A stretch of DNA of 64,000 bases. Origin: Pseudocercospora fijiensis CIRAD86. Taxonomy: Eukaryota; Ascomycota; Dothideomycetes; Mycosphaerellales; Mycosphaerellaceae. Under the pieces are notes generated by a model that was not told where the DNA came from, did not search any database, and saw only the letters and a list, made by a program, of their open reading frames with translations. Positions within the stretch are counted from its first letter, which is position 1. Each line of letters opens with the position of its first letter. Positions 57,600 to 64,000 of the stretch are shown piece by piece. A program made the position numbers and the translations under genes. The DNA lies in the NCBI RefSeq assembly GCF_000340215.1, contig NW_006921533.1:8531282-8595281 (forward strand), read 5' to 3'.

Positions 57600-60390
57600 A
57601 GGTAGTACTACCCGAAATACTTAGAGTAGGTATAGTAGGCTAGAACGCCTATAGTAGGTATATTCGGAATAGACTTATAGTAAGTACTATCCGGAACGCT
57701 TAGAGTACTAGGTACTATTTAGATTTTAGAACGCTTATAGTAGGGAGTCGTAATCTAGAGTACTTATAGTAAGTAGTTAGTAATATCTAAAACGCTTATT
57801 GTATCCGGATCGCTTATAGTAAGTACTATCCGGACTAGGTACTATTTAGGTTTTAGAACGCTTATAGCGAGTAGTAGTAATAACTTTAATATAGAACGCT
57901 TATAGTAAGTAGTAAGTAGTACTATCTAAAACGCCTAAGTACTATTTAGAGGCTAGGAGCTTATAGTAAGTATTATCTAGAACGCCTATTACGAGTAGTA
58001 TTATTTAGGATATTTATAGTAACTAGTATTAGAAAATGCCTATAGTAAGTCCTATCTATAAGTCTTATAGCTTTTATAGTAAGTACTATTCGGAACGCTT
58101 ATAGCGAGCCTATAGTAGTAAATATTATTAGGAACGATTATACTAAGTACTATCCGGAATTCCTATAGCGAGTAGTATTTAAAATGCCTATAGCAAGAAG
58201 TATCTATGCCTTATAGCGCCTGAAGCAAGTAGTGTTTATAACGCCTATAGTAAGTACTATTTAGAGCGTAGCACGCTTATAGTAAGTACTATCTAGAATA
58301 TCTATAGCTGTTAGCGAGTAATACTATTTAAAACGCTTATAGTAAGTACTATCCGAAATGTATAATAATTCTAATTAAGAATACGTATAGTACTACTAAT
58401 CCGGAATATATATAGTAATTCTAATACGGAATAGATAGAGTAATCCTAACCCGGTTAGCGTATAGTACTTCTACTTTAGAATATATATAGTAATTGTAGT
58501 TTAGAAGGCGTATAGTAGTCCTAATCTAGAACGTATATAGTAGGACCTAGGTCCTATAACTTTTATCTAAAACGTATATAGTAGGTACTATTAGGAATAC
58601 GTAAAGGAAGTTCTATTTATAATATCTATAGTAAGTATAATTTCGAACCCTTATAGTAATTACTATCTAAACCGCCTAGGGCGAGTAGTAATACTCTAGG
58701 CGGCTATAGTAATATAGCCTAAAAGGCCTATAGTAAGTACTTCTAGGATACGCCTATAGTAAGTACTATCTAGAAGGCCCTTAGCGGGATAGTCCTAAAC
58801 GCCTCTAATAAGTATTATTTCAGAAATCTGTTAAAAGAATATAGAGAATATAGTAAGTCTTATCTAGAAAGCTTATAGTAAGTACTACGTATAACGTCTA
58901 TAGTAAGTCTAGGCTAGCTGCTAGAAAACGTATAGTAGTTCTAGTCTAAAACGCCTATAGCAAGTACTATCCGAAAAGCGTAGAGTAAGTCCTATCTAAA
59001 ACGCGTATAGTAAGTACTATTTAAAACTATTATAGCGAGTCTTATATAGAACACTTATAGTAAGCACTATCTATATAGCCTATAGTAAGTCTAGTTTAAA
59101 ATGTTTAAAGTAACTCTTATCTATAGCGCCTATAATAGGTCTAATTTAGAACGCTTATAGTAAGTCTAATATAGAACGCTTATAGTAAGTCTAATATAGA
59201 ACGCTTATAGTAAGTCTAATATAGAACGCGTAGAGTAAGTCTAATCTAAAACGCTTATAGTAAGTACTATTTGGAACGCGTATAGAAAGTCTAAATAGAA
59301 CGCGTATAGCAAGTCTTATCTAGGACGCCTATAGTAGGCCTAATCTAAAACGCGTATAGTAAGTTATGTATAAAACGCTAATAGTAATATTAATCCGGAA
59401 CGCGTTATAGGTATTAGAAAGCACTATTTAAAAACGCTTATAGCGAGCACTATTAGAAACGCTTATAGCGAGATAGTTCGAAATATCTATAGCAACTGCT
59501 TCCGGAATACCTATAGTAAGTACTATTTGAAATATCTATAGTAACTTTTAAGTAGTTCTTTCTAAGTCGGTACGCTTATAGCAAGTACTACCTATAAGGC
59601 GTATAGTAGGTCTAATCCGAAACGCTTATAGTAATTTTAATCTTAAACACCTATAGGGATTCTAATTTGGAACGCTTATAATACTAAGTACTATTTAGAA
59701 CGCGTATAGCAAGTCTAATCCGGAGCGCTAATAGCTAGTACTACCGTCTATAACGCCTATACTAGGTTTTATTTAGAACGCGCTATATAGTAATTTTAAT
59801 CTAAAATGCTTATAATAAGTCTTATCCGGAACGCCTATAGCAAGTAGTATCCGGAATGTATATAGTAAGTCTAATTTAGAACGCTAATAGTAAGTACTAT
59901 TTAGAATGCCTATAGTAAGTAGTAGTATTTAAAATATCTATAGTAGGTACTATTTAGAATACTTATAGCAAGTCCTATCCGAAACTCTTATAGTAAAGAC
60001 TACTAAAAACACTTATAGCGAGTAGTAGTATTCGAAACGCTTATAGCGGTAACTATCCGAGATGTCTATAGCGAGTACTATCTAGAACGCTTATAGTAAA
60101 TACTATCCGGAACGCCTATAGTAAATAGTATTCGAACTACTTATAGCGAGTACCCTATATAACGCCTACTACGAGTACCCTATTAAACGCCTATAGCAAG
60201 TAGTACTATCTAGAACGCGTAGAATAGGCCTTACGCCTATAGCAGGCCTAATCTATAACGTAAATAGTAAGTTATATCTTAAACGCTTATAGAAAGTCTT
60301 ATCTAGAATATATAAAGTAAGTCTAAGTCTAATCTAAAACTAAATACTTATATTAAGTACTATTCGGAACGCTTATAGCGAATAGTACTA
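57600..60390. repeat. Degenerate ~25-bp tandem satellite, about 2.8 kb
   Basis: Units approximate GAACGCTTATAGTAAGTACTATCTA. Three perfect units of 25 bp (CTTATAGTAAGTCTAATATAGAACG, split here as 59154-59178, 59179-59203, 59204-59228) show the period. Elsewhere units vary in length and base, roughly 110 copies. TAGCGAGT, TAGCAAGT and TAGTAAGT versions coexist, as do AACGCC, AATGCC and AATACC. No coding capacity. Confidence 0.85.
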
Positions 60391-61079
60391 TCTAGTACGT
60401 CTAGGACGTATATAGTTCCCCTATACGCCCCTAGCCTACGTCCGCGAGTCCGCGACGCGGGCCCTAAAACTAGTAATTATAGATACTTTAACCTCGCTTA
60501 CCTCTCCGTAAGACTAGCTTATTTATAAATCCTTATAATATATTAAGTACTTCCTAGACTAGAAATGTTTCGGATAAGCGAAAGCAAACCTAGGAGTATA
60601 GGCTAAGCCGCTAGTAATTAGTCTCGCTTATATACTTTCGTCTTCGGCTACGACTAACTCTTCGTCTAGAAGGTCTACTCTAGCGCTAGCCGTCGGCGTT
60701 AGGTTTCTCTCTCCTAGCGATTAATAAGGGATACGCCTAATAGGTATAGGAGAGTACTTATAGATTAAAAGCTATTCGTCTTATTTATACTAGGAAATAA
60801 GTCGTAAAGACACTTTAAAGCTAGAGCTATATCGATATAGTTAAGGGTTAGGAAAGACTCTTATATCTACGTAGTATTAGAGAAAGTATACTTCTTTTTA
60901 AGTTATTAATATTAGAACTATTATAAATCGTAGACTCCCTATTCCCTATAAACGCGATCGCTTATATATCTATTATAGAGCGAACGAGCGGTTAGTATAC
61001 TTTACCGTAGGCTTATAGCTAGAAACTTTCCTAGCGTCTATTTGCTCCCTTTCGAACGATTTAGCTTTACGGTTAGTAT
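60391..61079. other. RIP-like region, no gene recognised
   Basis: CpA-poor sequence between the satellite and MITE 2. Some frame-like stretches on the minus strand (about 60700-60450) are not convincing. Confidence 0.5.
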
Positions 61080-61087
61080 AGTAAAGA

Positions 61088-61504
61088 TATAGCTATTAAT
61101 TGTTAATTGCTATAATTATATAATTATAGTAATTATAGTAATTATAGTAATTATAAAATATAATTATTAGTTTAGCAATCTCGTAATTACAATTATAATT
61201 ACTATATAATATAAATATAGGCAGGCGGTATATACCGTATATATATCTCTTTTATACCGCTCCTACCTATTATATAGGAAGTATCCTACTATATAATTCC
61301 TCGGGGCTTTAGAATATAGTAGGAATAGTATATCTAGATATATTCCGATATTTTCCTTTAGTAGGTCTAGGAATCTATTACTTACTTAGCTAGTAGACTA
61401 TTTGTTCTCTATAAAATATAATTATATTATTATTATAATTGTAATTTGTAATTAATTATATTTCTATAATTGTAATTGTAATTTATTAACAATTAATAGC
61501 TATA
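61088..61504. mobile_element. MITE 2, AT-rich, 8-bp TSD
   Basis: Terminal inverted repeats TATAGCTATTAATTGTTAAT and its complement bound a 417-bp AT-rich unit, flanked by AGTAAAGA at 61080-61087 and 61505-61512. The 8-bp TSD suggests hAT-type mobilisation. Subterminal regions are arrays of ATTATAGTA and TAATTGTAAT. A 120-bp more GC-rich core (61205-61330) lies inside. The TIR sequence differs from MITE 1. Confidence 0.87.
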
Positions 61505-61512
61505 AGTAAAGA

Positions 61513-61830
61513 TTGTAGCTCGTAGTTAGAAGCGAGGTAGGTAAGCAGCCTCGGCTACCTTAGGATTTAATGCAGTCTAGCATGTTCCTCTTCTATACTG
61601 AAATATATAAAGTCCAAAAAATTGAGACGAGGATAAATGGAATACGATGCAAAGGCACCACATAGGCTTCGATGAGCCATTCTATCAGCTTGGACACTAC
61701 GTCTATCGGGCTAATCCCGTTGCAACCTTGTTCGAGTAAATCTAGAGTATAGTCAAGCTTCGTTCTCTTGCTTTAAGATATTCTTCGTTCTCGCCCAATT
61801 GCGAGTAGAATCTGCATTACGAAGCTCTAC
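61513..61830. other. P450 3' flank
   Basis: Composition returns to normal at about 61560. Probably the 3' UTR of the P450 gene; nothing else seen. Confidence 0.5.
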
Positions 61831-63499
61831 TCAAATGCTCGACTCCGGGGAGTACAAGTCCACCTCAGGCTCTACATCTCGCACTTTTATCTGAGCTCGG
61901 CAGTCGGGCGGTACCATTCTCTGGACCTCAAAGAGGATATCTGCTGGCCGGTGTTCCTCGCCAGGCACGAGTCTGACGTCGTACTTGAGTAGAAAATTAC
62001 ACAGCATCACCTTCAGCTCCATATTCGCAAAGAAACGTCCTGGACAAGCGTGTGTGCCGTAGCCGAAAGGCATATGGTCAGTCTGTAGGGATACGAATTG
62101 ATGACTGTTTCTTGAGTTAGCTTCGTATCGGACCGTGTGGAGTCGACCCATACCGCTCTTCCTGTCCAGGTTGCTCGCGTTTCTTCAAGGACCTGGTTGC
62201 ATCGAACTTCTCCGGGTCTGGGTAATATTCCGGATTGACAACGTTGCTGTCATCAAAGTAGATACAGCTCCCTTTGGGGAACACGGTACCATCGGACAAT
62301 GTGACCTCTTCTGTGCATCCCCTCCACGAGGTGACTGTTCTCATGGTCAGCCACTGGGCTTGTGGTAACGAATGGATGCAAATGTGAGGCAACATACCGC
62401 GAAGGAAGTCGTGGTGGCGCATGACTTCCTTCATAAAACTATCAAGAAGTCTCATTTTGTATAGCGTGTGCTTCGTCCAGCCGCCTTCTCGGAGGAGAGG
62501 GATGATTTCTGCCCGCAAGTCGGCCACAACCGAAGGGGTCTCGCATAGCTGTAATATGCAATTCGTCATAACTTCCGAGGTGGTCTGTATGGCAGTCATG
62601 CTAAGGGATACCAAGTGAACGGCCACATCACTCTTCCGTCCCTGAGCTTGCGCGACCTCGACCATCCATGAGATCGCGTCAGCCGACTCCTTGGGGATCT
62701 TACCGTGCTGCAGTGCCTCCTCCACAGCAGCTCGCCTTCTCGCGATCTCGGGAGTGATAAGGGCCCGAGCAGCACGGAGCTCGCGGCGTAGACGCCTCGT
62801 TTCAGGCAAGAACCAGTGGACTAATGGACGCAAAGCTGGAGGAGTCTGCCGCATCCTTTTCTGAGCCAGGAACACTGCAGCTGTGTGATTGACTACGAGG
62901 TCCAGCCATTCCTGATTGCGACATAGTGGAAATCCAACGAACACGCGTGTCGTTACTCGTGCGACGATGCGACTAACGAGGTCCTTGATGCGGCACGTAC
63001 GCCACTCCTTGCTTTCTCCTAGGACTTCAGACATTGTTGCAGCAGATTCGTCGATGACACTCGAATACAGGAGATTCAAGGATTGTGTAAGCTTGACTCG
63101 GACGACTTCTTGCATGAAATAGTCGTCGTGGCAGGCCGCCTCCATCGCTTCGAAGCCCGGGTAATCGATGAAAGCATCTTTGTCGTTGCCCTTTGCAAAA
63201 CTTAAGAACCGATTATTCCGCAGCTCGTCTATGAATCGAATGGGAACTAGGATCTTCCAGCCGGTAGCAGTACGTAGTTGAAAGCAGCCCGGGAATTTTT
63301 CCTGGCCTTCCTTGACCAGATCGTAGCCTCGACGGAAGTATTCGTCGCGGTCGTGACTTAGAATCGGAATGTTAGGTACTGGCTTCGGGCTGTGGTGTCG
63401 CGAAAAATAGATTATGAGTGTGATGCTCAATCCTATGCAGGTCAAGCAGAGCACATAGTTCAGAGAACTGGGGAACTGAGCGAGAATAATCGAAGTCAT
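61831..63499 (-). CDS. Cytochrome P450 monooxygenase, CYP68-like
   Basis: Three exons on the minus strand: 63499-62398, 62334-62154, 62110-61831. The 63-nt intron (62335-62397) is chosen because it removes about 20 extra residues and keeps VTLSDG at the usual distance from the ExxR helix; the 43-nt intron (62111-62153) has a GCTAAC branch site. 520 residues. N-terminal membrane anchor about 6-30. Oxygen-binding helix SMTAIQTTSE, E358-x-x-R361, FDATR, and the heme loop FGYGTHACPG with Cys450 are all present, so it looks functional. Sequence style fits fungal secondary-metabolism P450s of the ent-kaurene oxidase/CYP68 type. No other biosynthetic gene is in the window. It shows no RIP. Confidence 0.87.
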
Positions 63500-63720
63500 G
63501 TTACTCGATCTGTACAATCTTCTTTCTTCAGAGTAGTTAAAGACACCCAAAATCAATGGTAGATAAGTCCTTCCGCTACAAACAGCGGTAAGAATTGCGA
63601 CTGGGCGACAGTCAGGTGGCGCGACAGACAGTACGAGCTGCACGCTTGATCTATCCAACTCTGTTAGTTGCTTGCGCAAGATACAGGCTCCCTGCACGTA
63701 GCTAGGCTCGCAGGCACAGC

Positions 63721-64000
63721 CTTGTTTTCCGCGGGACGGACAGACCTCGTACCGATCCGGTATGCAAATTTACCGCGGAACGTACCGGACCCCGTATGCA
63801 AGGGAACGTACCGATCCCGTACCGATCCCGCACGCAAGGCAAGACGCTAGCAGGGCTCGCAGGATTCCTCACCTACCCTACATTGCCCGAGCAGGCAGGG
63901 TGCGTCTAGCAAGCGCGCCTTTCTAGCTTTTTAAGCCTGTCTCGGCGCCTAGATTACTAAACTACGCAGTCGTATCGGATTTGGAATCTAGCCTCCTATA
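63721..64000. repeat. Short CGTACCGATCC/GTATGCAAG repeats at start of next repeat region
   Basis: CGTACCG(A/G)(T/C)CC and (GTATGCAA or CACGCAAG) alternate several times in 63749-63838, like a subterminal transposon region. After 63900 the sequence becomes CpA-poor. Element not identified. Confidence 0.45.

Noticed and set aside
57600..60390. CRISPR-like array
   Set aside because: Units are contiguous, degenerate and spacerless in a eukaryotic context; it is a satellite.

Overview
The window looks like a filamentous ascomycete (Pezizomycotina, probably a dothideomycete): genes have 43-116 nt GT-AG introns with CTAAC/CTGAC-type branch points, telomere-type repeats are TTAGGG, and nearly all repeated DNA is depleted of CpA/TpG and full of TAG/TAA stops at former Gln/Trp codons, the signature of repeat-induced point mutation (RIP). 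It is a two-speed locus: 1-38940 is nested, RIP-killed transposon DNA; 38941-56633 is a gene island of normal composition; 56640-61560 is RIP-like DNA with a 2.8 kb degenerate satellite; 61831-63499 is a lone P450 gene; repeat-like DNA resumes to the end.

The transposon block can be resolved with target-site duplications (TSDs). Element A (minus strand, chromovirus, <1-7196) sits in a gag-like relic E. Element C (plus, chromovirus, 10646-38272, TSD ACTTT) is inserted between two AT-rich arms and is itself split by element B (minus, chromovirus, 11451-17971, TSD GCCGC) and by element D (plus, 24092-37963, TSD ATTAG). D is 13.9 kb and carries, besides gag and pol, a third ~5 kb reading frame of unknown function between pol and the 3' LTR; a 393-bp hAT-like MITE (TSD CGTACGTA) splits that frame. 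A, B and C each have an 11-nt stretch just inside the 5' LTR that is complementary to an 11-nt stretch within the LTR, as expected for Tf1-type self-priming. B contains three short interstitial telomere-repeat tracts.

The gene island holds, in order: a CCCH/C2HC zinc-finger protein, a mitochondrial-type single-pass protein divergent from a VMA22-like V-ATPase assembly factor, a type II membrane protein with a tandemly duplicated unknown domain and Kex2-type KR sites between the copies, a cellulose-synthase-like GT2, a UDP-glucose 6-dehydrogenase, a GH12 endoglucanase-like protein with a C-terminal membrane/GPI tail, an RRT8/LDS (EI24-like) membrane protein, and a ricin-like membrane-tailed protein with an apparent frameshift. 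GT2, UGDH and GH12 are adjacent and together resemble a polysaccharide synthesis, precursor supply and trimming set: UDP-sugar conversion in the cytosol, polymer synthesis at the membrane, and glucanase processing at the surface. This grouping is an inference from gene content and adjacency.
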